Under the pieces are notes generated by a model. That model ran no database searches. It had not been told where the DNA came from and saw only the letters and a program-made list of their open reading frames with translations. Shown here piece after piece: positions 1 to 11,900 of a DNA stretch of 64,000 nt (position 1 is its first letter; each line of letters opens with the position of its first letter). The stretch is from the NCBI RefSeq assembly GCF_910592395.1, contig NC_088319.1, positions 12,400,001 to 12,464,000 on the forward strand, read 5' to 3'. A program made the translations under genes and the position numbers. The DNA comes from Lineus longissimus. Its lineage: Eukaryota; Nemertea; Pilidiophora; Heteronemertea; Lineidae.

Positions 1-487
1 CAAAAATATGACAAACAGCGTTCGTTAAAGGTGAACTTGCATTTGGAAATTTTCAAATTCAATTATAAAATTTCAATTTTTTTTACCAATGGCATTCAGT
101 AGGCCTTTAAGTTATGGGCAAGCTTTATCATAAGTAATGGTTATTTCTCAAATATTATAAATGTTAATAGTGCACCTTTAACTCTCCAGGGTATCAACCA
201 GTTTCAGACCAGTTTGGTAAGATGGATGACCCCCCCATGATTCTCACCAAGTTGGGAAACGATTTCTCCACAGGGTGATCCTTTTGTCTAGAAAGAATAA
301 ACATGTTTTTTATTCAAAAGTGTTTTGTTTTTTGTTTTACTGGAAGCCATTTAGACATATCTAAGTGACCCAACTATTTGTTAAAGGTCATTGACCCGCC
401 AGTGAACTTCTAAATTATGAATTGGTATGGGTCACTATGTTTGGGTCGTGTGTGAACACTTGGGACTTGCACTTAACTAATGTCGCT

Positions 488-530
488 TATAAAAGGAGAC
501 ATAGTACAGTTAACCTGTCATTCACTCCTT
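488..530 (+). promoter_or_regulatory. Candidate TATA-box core promoter
   Basis: TATAAAAG at 488-495 is followed about 30 bases later by a TCATTCA initiator-like motif near 518-524. The spacing is that of a metazoan TATA promoter. The plausible client is the plus-strand membrane-protein gene whose coding exon begins after a splice acceptor at about 3942. This is inference from motif and spacing only; chance occurrence is quite possible. Confidence 0.25.
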
Positions 531-2136
531 GAGTACCACAGGTAGTGGATCTCATAGTGCATCAGCTTTAAAAACTAAACAAATCTAACCTAAAAAGAAA
601 TGCATCCCTTTCCAAGAATTCTGCTCAGAGACAGAAGGAATATCATGGTAAACTCCTGAACGAAGTGTGCTTACTTTTAGCGAATTTAGTTCAAGGCTCT
701 TGCTAGCCCTTTTTATAACCTCGGGGTTCAAAGAAAAGTTACACAGGATTAAGCCGATTTGTTATTCACAATAATCCACCGCTGGTTTCTGTATAATATT
801 TCTACCAAAAGTTTACTTGCAAAATCAACTGTATTGTGAACAGTCGTAGTGTGTTTATCGTAAGCTAAGAAGTCTGATTAGTTGACTCGCCAAGGGCATG
901 GGGTCGTAATCGTTATGTATGTTGAGCCCTTTAATGTTGCCCTTTCTGTTGCGGAGTCACTAAAGGTTGCTACACATGGCCTACAACATAATTTTTGACG
1001 GGAAGCCGGCGAACACACAGCTATTGACTAATTATTATACGACAGCAGTTGGATATTTTGTATTAAGGTGAGTGCATCTCTATACTTTCTTTGTATAATT
1101 TTTAGGCCTAGAGAATTTGTTCCGAATTAACTTGCAATGGTTGTTCTGCCCTGGAAAAAGATTAATGTGTAGCTCCTAAAGGGGTTAATATTTTCAATTA
1201 GGAAATCAATTATCTCATTAGAATTCCTTAGAGGAACCCTCCAAGCTAAAGAAAAATGCATAATCATCGACTGCATATGAATATTTTGTATGGGATGATG
1301 CAAGTGATGTACCACACCTAAATATCAATTCGCGTCTGTCATATTGACTTCTTAATTGACATTTTCTGCCTCATCTGCTGCCTCGTTAATCTGGGTTGAT
1401 GAATGCCGTGAAGGTACCGCGTTGTGTGTCACCAATTGGAAAATTAAAGGACCTGTGTCAGAATAATTAAAGGATCAATGGCATTATTCAGGTCGTTATT
1501 ACAAAGCTGTCGGAAACTGAAGAAACAAACATACTGAAGTAAAAAGCATGAGTGCCCCTTAACAATTAAGACAGTATGCACAACGTTTATTATCGGTTCC
1601 CCAGCTTGTCGAGAAACTTATCTAAATATTGTGCTTTCAAAGCAGGCGCTCCAACTTTTCAAGTATTGGTGCCTGGGAAAATTTCTGCCTTTTCGAAAAA
1701 AACAGTCAATGATAATAACCAGTTCATTGTGTAAGATTATGAAACTCGACCCACATGTTGTGGGGTTGGAATAATGACCCAATGATAAGGCTGTCCGCAT
1801 GTACACGTATATATGTTTGATTTAAAGCTGTATCATGAAGGGTGAAAAACTCCAGCTGAGGAGTTCACTGCGGTGCAGAATTACTGATGAAGTTCTGTAA
1901 TTTTAGCTGAATTACTGGTCATTACTATCAATCATGTGCCACTTGTTGGTTGGTCTAAAAATTCAAAGGTCTATGCCGGGTTTGTTAGAAATTTGAAATT
2001 TGTGAATTTGAATTTAAAACTGTCCAATTGCGTACATATGTTCCGAATGTAAATTTCATTGCTGTAGCGAAGACAAATTCTACAAATACCAAGTTTCTGC
2101 AAATTTGTACATTATGCAGAATAACTGCAATGTGTT

Positions 2137-2207
2137 GTGGCATTTTGTATAACTGCATTTCTATTTTCCTGGACCACCAGTAATTATAAACGGCGTACCC
2201 CTTTAAT
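2137..2207. repeat. Dispersed repeat, copy 1 (second copy at 17778-17848)
   Basis: About 70 bases ending in AGTAATTATAAACGG and then TACCCCTTT align with 17778-17848, sharing ordered blocks (GTGGCA, GTATAACTG, TTCTATTTTC, CACCAGTAATTA, TACCCCTTT). Both copies are preceded by AT-rich stretches rich in GAAATTTGAAATTTG-like words, so the true element may be a few hundred bases longer. Confidence 0.6.
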
Positions 2208-3385
2208 AGCAATTACTGTATATCACTTGCACTACTTGCTGGCTGGTATAAAGTTTTAAAGCAAACTTGTCCAAATTCAGATTTTGCATACCAGTGTCAA
2301 AGTTTGAATGTCCAGGGTAGAACATCCGGGGAACAAAGAATTCTATTTTTCCATCATTCCTCATCTTTAATTTCAAATTGAAGCCTGCATGCAAAACTTT
2401 TGCTCGCCTTGTAAATTTTTGCTGCGCTTGAACAGATTTAAACTGATTTGAAAGCCTACGTAACTTCACTTTACGATACTGAAATGGAATCGATAAATCT
2501 GATGATGCTATTTTAAAATTGATTTTAGATCCGATTGCAACATATAGCATCCTCAACTTCTATTGTTAGGTGCAGCTTGATTACTGGGTTTATATTCCAT
2601 GCAATTGTTATATGGATTATCTTCAGGGTTCGACAAGCAAAAAGTATTCTTTGTTTCTGATTCTAATTCACGATAGATTTTCAAAAGTTTTTTTTTAACA
2701 GCCATATATTTAAGCGATTATTTGTAACCACAAAAAGGCACAGTTATAGTAATCTCATCTGGTCACATTCATGTTGTGAAGGCAAACTTGGCTAAAGTGT
2801 CTGCACACAAGTGATTTAAATCGCTGCCATCTGCGATTTATATCGCATGTTGTATTTGCTTGCTTGCATTGGTCCTATGAGTCCCCACTTCTGACCCCCT
2901 CCCCCCCCCCCCAAAAAAAGATGCAATACTCGCCATACAGTACAAGGAGTAGCATCTGAATCGGCTTGTTCATGCAACTCAAAATTAAATATGCTTCTCC
3001 TTAACAAATACTTCATCTATGAAACGAAAAAATTAATTTGTACATCCTTCTGGAACTGAGCGATTTCCGATTTGTACAAAGCGTGCAAGCTAGCTTTAAT
3101 GAATCCGTGTTGAGTAATGTGGTAACAGATAGGATAAGGGCTGCTGGTATTTACCCAGATGTGCTTCGGTACTTTCCATACTTCGAGTGGGCGTGAGGTC
3201 ATTTGGATTTTATGCTCCCGGGGACATCCGTGCTCGATAATGATAAATCATTGCGGATAATATTGATGCGGTCGATTCTATCTGTATAAGTAGGATCAGC
3301 TTTTGTCTTCGTGCAGGGATAACAAACTCACTTTTGATTGGATTCTATGACTTCATCTTGTGATATTTCTTCCTGCAAAAGTGTT

Positions 3386-3668
3386 GATGAGGTCGGTAGG
3401 TGTAGGGTCTTCAGCAATAGTTTTGTAGTTCTTTGCTTTGGGTCTGGGTTCTATTTTGTATACATGTAGGTGTTTGTTTTGATGAGGGACGGTAGGTGTA
3501 GGGTCTTCAGCAATAGTTTTGTAGTTCTTTGCTTTGGGTCTGGGTTCTGTTTTGTATACATGTAGGTGTTTGTTTTGATGAGGTCGGTAGGTGTAGGGTC
3601 TTCAGCAATAGTTTTGTAGTTCTTTGCTTTGGGTCTGGGTTCTATTTTGTATACATGTAGGTGTTTTA
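3386..3668. repeat. Tandem repeat, about 3 copies of a 95-96-bp unit
   Basis: The unit begins GATGAGG(T)CGGTAGGTGTAGG and contains GTCTTCAGCAATAG and TACATGTAGGTGTTT. Starts are at 3386, 3481 and 3577. Copies differ at only a few positions, so the array is young. The minus-strand open frame over it is a by-product of the repetition. Confidence 0.9.
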
Positions 3669-3989
3669 GCATATCAAATAAACACCATCTCGGTCTGACC
3701 GTTCGGATGGATTCGAGAGACAATGTCACAATCATGATATCTTACTTGATTGTGACACTGTCACGTAGCATTGAGTCACTACAGTGAAGCTTGGTTTTAG
3801 TATCCTCCAAAGAATAGTTTGAAGAGTTGGGAATGAAGTGCATCCCAAGTCTGTTTTTCGTGGAAGTGCAGCAGTGATCCATCTACCTGTTAGCATGACT
3901 AGGATATTTTATTTATATTTACTTCTCCCTATTTTACTTTCAGGTGATGTCATAGGGTACCGTGTGAAGTACAGCGGAGACGGTCTGTC

Positions 3990-4892
3990 ATGGAGCCTAC
4001 AATGGAGAACCATGTCGGTATTGGAATAGACGACAACACTTCTGAAAATTCTGATCAGGCAGACGCCGAGAATTATGGTCGGGAAGCAGATGACGAAGCA
4101 ATGGAACTCCCTGTCATTACCATTGGCGTAAAAACCCCACAGGGAAAACTTGCGCCATTGTACCCAAATGACACTCCGCTAAGGACGGAATACACGGATG
4201 CCGATTCGCCACGTTTTGTCGATCGAGCAAAAGTGCCGGAGATTCGAGTGACGGGGGAGCGGGGGTCAATACACCCAGTGGATATCGATACCTCCCCGTG
4301 TCATAGCCCTAGAACTCACTCCATGGCCGAGTCGGCTTACAGTGACATTGCGAACTTCAATCAGGGTCAAAAATATCGCAAAAGACTGGATTTGTTATCG
4401 ATAGCTGCTGGAATTATCGCGGCATTCATTATGGTCATTGGTGCGATTTCGTTTGTCTTTCAACCGTACGTTTTTAACACCGCCATTGGACTCTGGGGCG
4501 GTGGTCTCGCTTTGTGTTTTGGAGTTTACGGGGCAACGACTCTAGTCCATTGTAAATATGACTGTCGGTTCCCAGTTTATCACGCTTATACAGGAATCGT
4601 CATCGCAATATTATTCGCTTGTGGTCTTGCTGTTGCTTATTGCATCAGTTTAGGATTTGATCGGATGTATTTATTTTGTACCTACAGGGATGGTTTCGGT
4701 GACTGTGGGGCTGTCGACGTTGTAGCATGGAGGGTCCCGCCAAATTATAAATTTGCCGCGGCAAGGATATGGATTGAAGTTTTTGGACTCATGTTTTCTA
4801 TTGCTTTGATAGTTATTCATGGATTTGAGTTTGTAAGTGTGCAGAAACTTAACGAAATTGAAGAGAAGGAAAAAGTTGAGATAGATGAGTAA
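3990..4892 (+). CDS. Four-pass transmembrane protein, family not recognised
   Basis: A 300-residue protein in one open exon. The first in-frame ATG after a good splice acceptor (TTTACTTTCAG ending near 3942) is at 3990, so the gene probably has a non-coding 5' exon upstream. Residues 1-130 are acidic, Ser/Thr/Pro-rich and look cytoplasmic. Hydrophobic segments at about 134-156, 164-187, 200-223 and 259-283 give four membrane passes. The last loop (224-258) holds two cysteines, C230 and C239, which could form a disulfide. A short acidic/basic C-terminal tail (ending KEKVEIDE) follows. The topology is that of MARVEL, CD20/MS4A or claudin-like tetraspans, but I see no diagnostic claudin W-GLW-C-C signature or tetraspanin CCG motif. 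No function is assigned. Confidence 0.8.
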   Translation: MEPTMENHVGIGIDDNTSENSDQADAENYGREADDEAMELPVITIGVKTPQGKLAPLYPNDTPLRTEYTDADSPRFVDRAKVPEIRVTGERGSIHPVDIDTSPCHSPRTHSMAESAYSDIANFNQGQKYRKRLDLLSIAAGIIAAFIMVIGAISFVFQPYVFNTAIGLWGGGLALCFGVYGATTLVHCKYDCRFPVYHAYTGIVIAILFACGLAVAYCISLGFDRMYLFCTYRDGFGDCGAVDVVAWRVPPNYKFAAARIWIEVFGLMFSIALIVIHGFEFVSVQKLNEIEEKEKVEIDE

Positions 4893-5416
4893 AAGAACTT
4901 CAGAAAACTGATGTGCATGCTAGAAAATTCTGATGACTGGGGATACATTATCAAAAATGGGGTAAAGCTAGCCCCTGCTATTTTTAATCAAGTCATGGCT
5001 AGTATTGAGCCAACTGAACCACTACTGCAGTTTTTGTCATGTTGATATTGTAGCTGGGACTATTGTGAGGACTCTGGGAGGGAGGATTTGCTGTTTGGAA
5101 ATCATTTTCAAATTTGTACACACTATGCATTAAATTTTACAGTAAAAGTCAAGATCACTTGTTCCTTGGTGATGTAGTAATGTCAGACATCATATTATTC
5201 TCACATCATCGGGACATTGTGCATATTATTGCCAACATTTTGTCGGGAATTTACGTTGTGATGTAAATGGCGATAAAATTCACAATGTGTTGATATGTCT
5301 TCGGACATACATCGTGTATAGATCAAACTTGTAACTGACACTTTCAGGGCCATCTGATGTCGCTCTACACCTCTTTTTCGACCAGGAATACCCCTCCAGC
5401 CTCTGATTTTATAGTT
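4893..5416. other. Intergenic/3' UTR region of the tetraspan gene
   Basis: No coding evidence. Presumably holds the 3' UTR of the upstream plus-strand membrane gene; I did not find a convincing AATAAA within it. Confidence 0.4.
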
Positions 5417-5782
5417 CTCTGAAGGCTTCAACGTTGAAACAACACAAACGCCATCTTCAGGGTGATGAAGGAACTGACTTAGTTAATGCCATTGGGAGGG
5501 AAGTGCTCGGGTCTGAAATTGGGTGTTTGGTCGTGAAACTCTGAAGGCTTCAACATTAAAACAACACAAACGCCATCTTCAGGGTGCTGAAGGAACTGAC
5601 TTAGTTAATGCCATTGGGAGGGAAGTGCTGGGGTCTGAAATTGGGTGTTTGGTCGTGAAACTCTGAAGGTTTCAACATTAAAACAACACAAACGCCATCT
5701 TCAGGGTGATGAAGGAACTGACTTAGTTAATGCCATTGGGAGGGAAGTGCTCGGGTCTGAAATTGGGTTGTGGTCGTGAAAC
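5417..5782. repeat. Tandem repeat, 3 copies of a 122-bp unit
   Basis: Unit starts near 5421, 5543 and 5665 (GAAGGCTTCAAC in the first two, GAAGGTTTCAAC in the third); each contains CGCCATCTTCAGGGTG and TTAATGCCATTGGGAGGG. Units are nearly identical, so this is a recent triplication. The core GCCATCTTCAGGG is shared with the arms of the palindrome at 24207-24362, which hints at a common mobile source. Confidence 0.92.
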
Positions 5783-6814
5783 TTGGCAGTGAAAGTGTTG
5801 ACAAAGACAAGGCCAAAATGCTATTTTCAACAGCAATAAGTTTATTAGATTTGTACAAGAGTTCACTACATTTCATTTGTAACCATTCAACAAGAAAATT
5901 TACCAGTGAACAACTAACGAAGTACTCCTATGCTTTCACAGCATGCAAGAATATATATGCACAGGAGCCGGGCTTTATTCATTGGTGATACCAAGACGTC
6001 ATAAAGACAACTCTTGGTGATATGACTCCAGTCGTTAGTCTTTCTTGTAATATCATAACCTCTTCAAGGGAGTAGGCCAAGACACAGTGCTGAAGATGCA
6101 CTTGTCTCTGCATTTGAAAATGTTCAAAATAAAAATACGTCCTGATCTAAAAAGGATATTTTGGGTTTCCAGTTTTTCATATTGGGTTGATAAAATGAAG
6201 CCCACTAAAGTAATGAAACCTTTAATGCTAATGCCAGTATTGTTCATGGAATTTACTGACTTCAATAACGCTTACACTCCATCTCACAAAGAAAGCCTAA
6301 AATGGTCCAGAACATTTTTAGATTTTGGGATTTCTGCAGGTTCATTCATAGCACTTTTTACAAACATTCACACCTTCCACTTTTCACAAATTTTGCAACC
6401 CCCTCCCTAAATGTTCTCAATTGACAAGACCATCAGTAGAAAATAAATACGAACTCTATCACACAAACAATGCCCGAATGAAAAAATACAGGCTGTTATA
6501 AACATCTAAAATGTTCCCCAAACTAACTGTTATTGGCGTGCATATATAGTACAAGCATTCTTTTTCCTTTCGGGTTGAAAATTTGTTGTCCCTCAAGCAA
6601 AGTATCAACATTCAAAACATTCAACCCACTCATTCATGAGAAATAAGTTTCAACTTCATACATACAAGATAGAAAATATACATGACCGACTACAGTAATG
6701 GCATAGCCTAACAAGATTCATGATTTATAACAAGGTTTTTCCAAGTTCTGATAAATGCAAACTGGAAAGAGGCACTAAGTGTGCAGTTCATTTCACAAAG
6801 TATTCAAATATTTG
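5783..6814. other. Intergenic, downstream of both flanking genes
   Basis: Two overlapping open frames around 6053-6410 lie on opposite strands and neither resembles a known protein. TTTATT on the plus strand at 5841-5846 and 5974-5979 (AATAAA on the minus strand) could serve as poly(A) signals for CDCA3, but this is weak. Confidence 0.35.
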
Positions 6815-6998
6815 ATGGATAGTCCTAACTTTCGGAGATTCTCCGTATCAAATGGGCCACGGACAGTCTCAACTTTCAAACACGAGATTCTCCTCAATAA
6901 ATGTTCAACCGGGCAGCCCTAACTTTCAAACGGGAGATTCTCCTTATCAAATGTTCAATGAATAGTCTTAACTTTCAAATGGAAGATTCTCCTTATCG
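6815..6998 (-). repeat. 49-50-bp tandem repeat spanning the CDCA3 stop codon
   Basis: About four units, each with AACTTTC and GAGATTCTCC on the plus strand, anchored near 6827, 6871, 6921 and 6970. The last unit contains the final codons and stop of CDCA3. Read on the minus strand, the adjacent unit also encodes DKENLPFES followed by a stop, with different third-position bases; the next encodes a degenerate IEENLVFES plus stop; the outermost is more decayed. The coding end of the gene is therefore itself a minisatellite unit. Confidence 0.85.
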
Positions 6999-8471
6999 TC
7001 CAATGACATCATGCTATATTTCTTGGCAAATCCCTGCTTCCCGTCCGGAGTCGAATGTCTGCGAAACACGTTGAGCTTGCTGGCTTGTTTACGCTGCACG
7101 ATCGAAAGAGGGGAATTGACATCAACATTTTTCGTGGCAAGAGGTGATCGGAGAGACGTGATGTCTCCTAGACTCCTCCTTGGCTTAGTTGGTTGATAGA
7201 CGCTAGGTGAACTCGTCGATTTGGATTTGTTTGGAGATATTTTAGACACCATTTTTTTCGCCTTCTTTCTGAAGCTTTGGTGGAAGGACTTCATGTTGAA
7301 TTCAAGACCAGATTCTGCAATGATAAAAACCTTCATTAGAATAATGTAGCTGGGTCGTTTTCTCCTCTAGTCTCGTTCCACCCACTTCATGAGAAATATA
7401 ATGGCACAGAAAATGTTTCAACATGAATTTTTGGACAACCAACCAAGGCACATGCCAATTTAGCTGCTAGCTCATAGTGAGTATCAATCCTGAGCAGTCA
7501 AACTTACCCGACTGCCTTCTGTCAATAAGACAGATCTGATCCGTGGACAACTCAGGGTCGGAAATTGATCGCTGCAACTCATGCTCCCCCTCGCTCTCCT
7601 CCTCGATGTCCAGGTCATCGGATGCACTGAGCAAACTTGGGCCGGATGCTGTGGAGTGTAAGTGGGTGGTTGGGTCGCTGAGGTCCAGGTAGTCGGAGAA
7701 GTCATCGGTGGTGTCCTGGTCCAGATCGAGTGGGAGGTAGGAACCGTTCAATTGTTTTACCGTTGTCTCTGGAATGGAAGTGTATAATTGAGGAAATGAA
7801 ACGCAGTAATTAGAGAATCAGTTAACCAGGCAAGTTGCTCTAAGTCAAAAGTTTCTGACCTTGTTTCTTTCCCATTAGGTGTAGACTAAATTCTGCATTT
7901 GCGACAGTTTTAATAGTTTGCTGCACTGGTCATTAATCATCCATAAAAGGTGCACAAACAATTTCACAATAGACAACATTTGAAAGTCAGCCAGTGGGTA
8001 ACAACAAACATCTTTTTTTTTTAGTAATGACTTTTATTCTATCATGTATTAATGTTATGTTTTATCATAAATTGTAAAGCGCTTAGAAGTTTTAACAACG
8101 TTAAGCGGTATAAAAATGTTTTTAATAATAATAATAATAATCTTTATGACAGCGTATTGCAGGTTGTTATTACCCATTGACGGACTTTAGAATGTTGCCA
8201 ATCGGAATCGCCATGAAATCATACCTTCTTGAATTTCTTGGTAAAGCGGAGTTCGGCAGATTCCACAAGATGGAGATCGAGGATCAATGAGTGATGGAGC
8301 AGCAGGGGCGGGCGTCTTGTCAACCTGAATCGGGGTCCTGGTAATCTCAGAAGTGGGAGAACGCGGATCTACCGCCAGGACTTTGTGGTGATCATAATCG
8401 GATTTCAGCGGCGTGTTGGATGTGATTCCGTCAAAGTATTCTCCGAGGAGGTGAGTGTTCATGGCACCCAT
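6968..8471 (-). CDS. CDCA3: Cell division cycle-associated protein 3 (TOME-1)
   Basis: Three coding exons: 8471-8225, 7768-7508 and 7314-6968, all with GT-AG borders and consistent phase, giving 855 nt and 284 residues (human is 268). In exon 1 two DPRSP-x-x-x-I-x-RTP modules (DPRSPTSEITRTPIQV and DPRSPSCGICRTPL) match the hallmark N-terminal repeats of vertebrate CDCA3. Exon 3 has a PLSIVQ segment and ends DKENLPFES, matching the C-terminal KEN box (DKEN...ES) of the human protein. In vertebrates CDCA3/TOME-1 is an APC/C-Cdh1 substrate that links to Skp1 and promotes Wee1 turnover at mitotic entry; here that role is inferred from homology. A splice acceptor just upstream of the ATG suggests a non-coding first exon. 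The gene is divergent from USP5. Confidence 0.9.
8050..8145. repeat. LINE/SINE-type 3' tail in CDCA3 intron 1
   Basis: ATTGTAAAGCGCTTAGAAG followed by TTAAGCGGTATAAAAATG and a (AAT)n run is the type of tail found at the 3' ends of many animal L2/CR1-like LINEs and dependent SINEs. Only the tail is recognisable; it is intronic and has no coding part. Confidence 0.5.
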
Positions 8472-8859
8472 GGTTACAGTTGCTGAAAGAGAATTGTTCA
8501 GTCACAAATTCGAAAGAGCACTGATGCGATGCAGGTTTTGACTTAAATTTCACACTACTGTGGTTGTTGGGTATAGAGAAAAACAAGACAAATGATGATG
8601 ATGCTGACTATTGGCAGTAGGCCTATTGCATGATTGCTGCAAAGTAGTGTTGTCGTTGAGTGTTGTTATCAATTTATGAATACCTCACTTGAAAACAGTC
8701 GATGGTACATATTATTCAGCTTTTTATAAGTTCTTCAAGCTCTTGAGGTAATTAAAATGATAAGAATAAATAGTATAATCACCTTTTAAATCGGGAAATG
8801 GCAACTTTCTGGCAAATAAATTGACAAAACGGTCACACACAAAACAAGGTGCGAGACAA

Positions 8860-8965
8860 ATAAATTAAAGTTCCCGCTTCAGCCAATGAACTGGCTTCTT
8901 TCAAAGTATTGGATCACGTGATCGAACCTTCCAGCCAATCAAATCGCGTCATTGTCCAAGATGGC
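8860..8965. promoter_or_regulatory. Candidate bidirectional CDCA3/USP5 promoter
   Basis: The interval just upstream of the USP5 ATG holds CCAAT at 8883-8887 and 8935-8939, an inverted CCAAT (ATTGG) at 8908-8912, a CHR-like TTTGAA on the minus strand (TTCAAA at 8900-8905), an E-box CACGTG at 8915-8920 and a TTCCCGC E2F-like site near 8871. CCAAT boxes (NF-Y) with a CHR (DREAM/MuvB, B-MYB) are the known signature of G2/M genes, which suits CDCA3. The USP5 start codon is embedded in CAAGATGGC, a YY1-type motif. Motifs are seen; their use is inferred. Confidence 0.6.
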
Positions 8966-11900
8966 AGCCTCCTTGCAACAACCCGAAATTTTGGCCAAAA
9001 TTCGCACTCCTACAGGAGTCGATAAAGTTTACAAAGATGAATGTGCCCTCTCATTTGATAGCCCGGTATGTTGTCCTTGGGCATACCTGGTTTTGTGCGC
9101 GATATGTACCGTAAATCTTGCAAATATTGGCCAATTAGGGTACCGGCATTGTTAACATGAGAAAATATACAGGCAAATGTACAGTGTGTTGATGTACATT
9201 TTAGAATGAGATAGCAGATTATTTCCTTTTACATATTTTTACCAATATATCTGTGTTATTTTATTTCAAAGTGTTCCAGCAGTTTAAAACCAAAGTTTTC
9301 AAGATGTCTGAACCGACAAACCCACCTTGTATTGTACCAACGACTCGACAGGACCTGACTGACACTAACGACGTACGCCCCCGGCTAGGCTATGGCTATG
9401 CTACGCCACCTACCCGCTTGGCGTTTGCACCAGATTGTTTTTTGGCTCTCCACATCACTCAGTCTTTTGTTTGAGGCCTATTTTCAAACCAACCATGCAA
9501 CATGTATCGGCTCGCAAGCTCCTTTATTGCCATTGGAGAGGGGTGGTCGGGCCACACTCGCAAGTCCCCAATGGATGTGTACTTGGCATTTTTTGTCATA
9601 TCATTACTGATAAACTCTTGTTTGTTCCAGGAAAGTGAGACTGGTCTGTATGTGTGTATGAACCGTTTCCTTGGTTACGGCCGAAAGCATGTGCTCCAGT
9701 ATTATGAGAAGACCAATAATGCTGTCTTCCTGCACCTGAGGACCATAAAAAGAGAGGTAAAATCAGTCTTTCCGAAGGAATTTGATAATGACATTGCTGA
9801 TGATTCAGATAAAGTCAGTCTCAATAGTGTATTTTTTCATTAAACTTGCTGTCATGAAATATCCTTGGGTGATTTACTCAGTTCTTGGTGAATGGTGATT
9901 CTGCAATAGCCCTCTTTGAAATTTGTTACACTTTAGTTGGAAGATATTTTGAAGTTACACATTGATAGATCAGCAATATTTGTATTACATGCACTTATCT
10001 TGGTCATAGTCAATCGTAATGTTTGTTCTGTTGATTTTTCAGGCCCCACCGGCTGAAGATGATCCTCCAAAAAAGAAACCAACCAAAATGGCAATCGGTA
10101 AGCAAACTTGCTAAAAGGTATCCTCTTTTGTGAAGTTTTTGGAATATACAGTAGAACCACCCATAGCTGACACCTCTCTAATAAGGACACCCTTCAATCA
10201 AGGACAGTACTTGTCAGTCCCGAGGGTGTTCTTAATAGAGAGGTTCTACAGTATAAAGTGTAGGCCTTACCCCTGTTTGCAAATTACATTGTGTGGCATG
10301 GTCGAATTTCACCTGTCTCAACACAAGGCCTGTTGGGAGTTACCCAGGTGAAGACCATTCATAAGTGTAATGTAAGACGACCATCTGATGATTCTAACAA
10401 AGTAATATGTTGCTTTCCATCTACAGGTGTTGAAGGTGGATTTGCGGTCGATGAAAAGAAATATGAGTTTGAGTACCACAATTCCATCTTCATTCTGCCG
10501 CAGTTCCAAAAGATCGAGCTCACTGATCCGAATCTGCCTGAACCAGTCAGGCAGTCTGCCGAAGGGATCATTACGGCCGAATCGGCGGCAAGAGCGGAAG
10601 AACTCGCAGCAATGGCGGGAACTTGGGAGGGGGAGAAGATAAACAAGTCCAAGTAAGTCTGTCTGTTTATTTGGAGTCATGTTCATTGGTCAAGTGTCAG
10701 AAACTACGTATAATTGCTGTTTTTGATAGTTTTATTTGGAGTTTAACTCTTGGAAGCATTACTACTGTTTGCGTCCTTTGGCAAGGCACTTGTCCTGACT
10801 TGCTTCTCTCCACTTAGTAGTATGTACTTTGTAGAGATGGCAAAATATGAATGTTAGTCCTGAGTGCTGTATAGCTACAGCTTGCACCAGTGATAATCCC
10901 AATGAGGCGAGCTTGAATCACAAATTTACAGGCCGATAGCTAGGGGTCAGAATGTGAAGTGCTCTGAGCAACTGAAACCAGTTTTAAGTCTCATTATTAT
11001 CATTTTCTGTAAGCCATCATATGCCAGAAGAAAACTTTCAGTGTTTGCTATTGTGTTTTCAGGCATGCAGACAATTTGGTACAACTTGACAATGGCATAA
11101 AGATCCCAACATCGGGTTGGAAATGTTCGATGTGTGATAAGAGGGACAATCTGTGGGCAAACTTGTCTGATGGCACGATCCTCTGCGGTAGGAAATACTT
11201 CGATGGGACTGGTGGGAACAACCATGCTATTGAGTATTTCCATCAGACGCGTTATCCCCTGGTGGTGAAACTTGGAACTATTACTCCGAATGGTGCTGGT
11301 AAGACATCCTTCTTGTTATGCTTGGAAAATTTGTCGTCTGCTCATTTGGAAAAGACAGTTCATCTGGCATCACTGAGTCTAAAGTGTCGCGTGAACGAGC
11401 GACTTGAAATTGAATTGCTTCTACCTGGCTGCGATTATAATCGCTGCTGCTATGTGCAACAAGCAGATCTCTTGTCCGCCGGTAAAACGGTTTGATACTG
11501 ATCACAGGTCTTGCAATGGGAAAATGAGACTTATTTTAGATTCCCCCACTTCTGAATGCTCGCTCAGTAAACATTTCCAATGTGTTAACGCAAAAGAAAC
11601 TGAAGATATCTACTTGTTTGTTTCTTTTTCCAGATGTGTATTCATATGATGAAGATGAGATGGTCGAAGACCCGCATCTAGCAAAACATCTTGCTCATTT
11701 TGGCATCAACATGATGAAGATGGAAAAGGTACCTCGGCTGATCTTGGCAATTTTTTCATCTAGAAATACAACCCTGGATTCTCCCCATGATCAAACCGGG
11801 GCCCTCCTGCGTGGTAGTCAGCAGTTTTTACCACTAGGCCTAATGGTTTGTGTTAGCCAGCAGTGCTTACCACTAGGCCTAATGGTTTGTGTTATCCAGC

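Larger units (their letters stand above)
1..3830. other. Intergenic region, no gene recognised
   Basis: AT-rich DNA with only short open frames, none of which resembles a known protein. It holds a TATA-like promoter candidate near 488, a diverged dispersed repeat near 2137-2207, a poly-C run near 2898-2914 and a 95-bp triplicated repeat at 3386-3668. A 5' untranslated exon of the downstream four-pass membrane gene may be hidden here, because that gene's coding exon is preceded by a good splice acceptor at about 3942. Confidence 0.6.

Noticed and set aside
3451-3735. 94-codon minus-strand frame with repeated peptides
   Set aside because: Entirely produced by the 95-bp tandem repeat.
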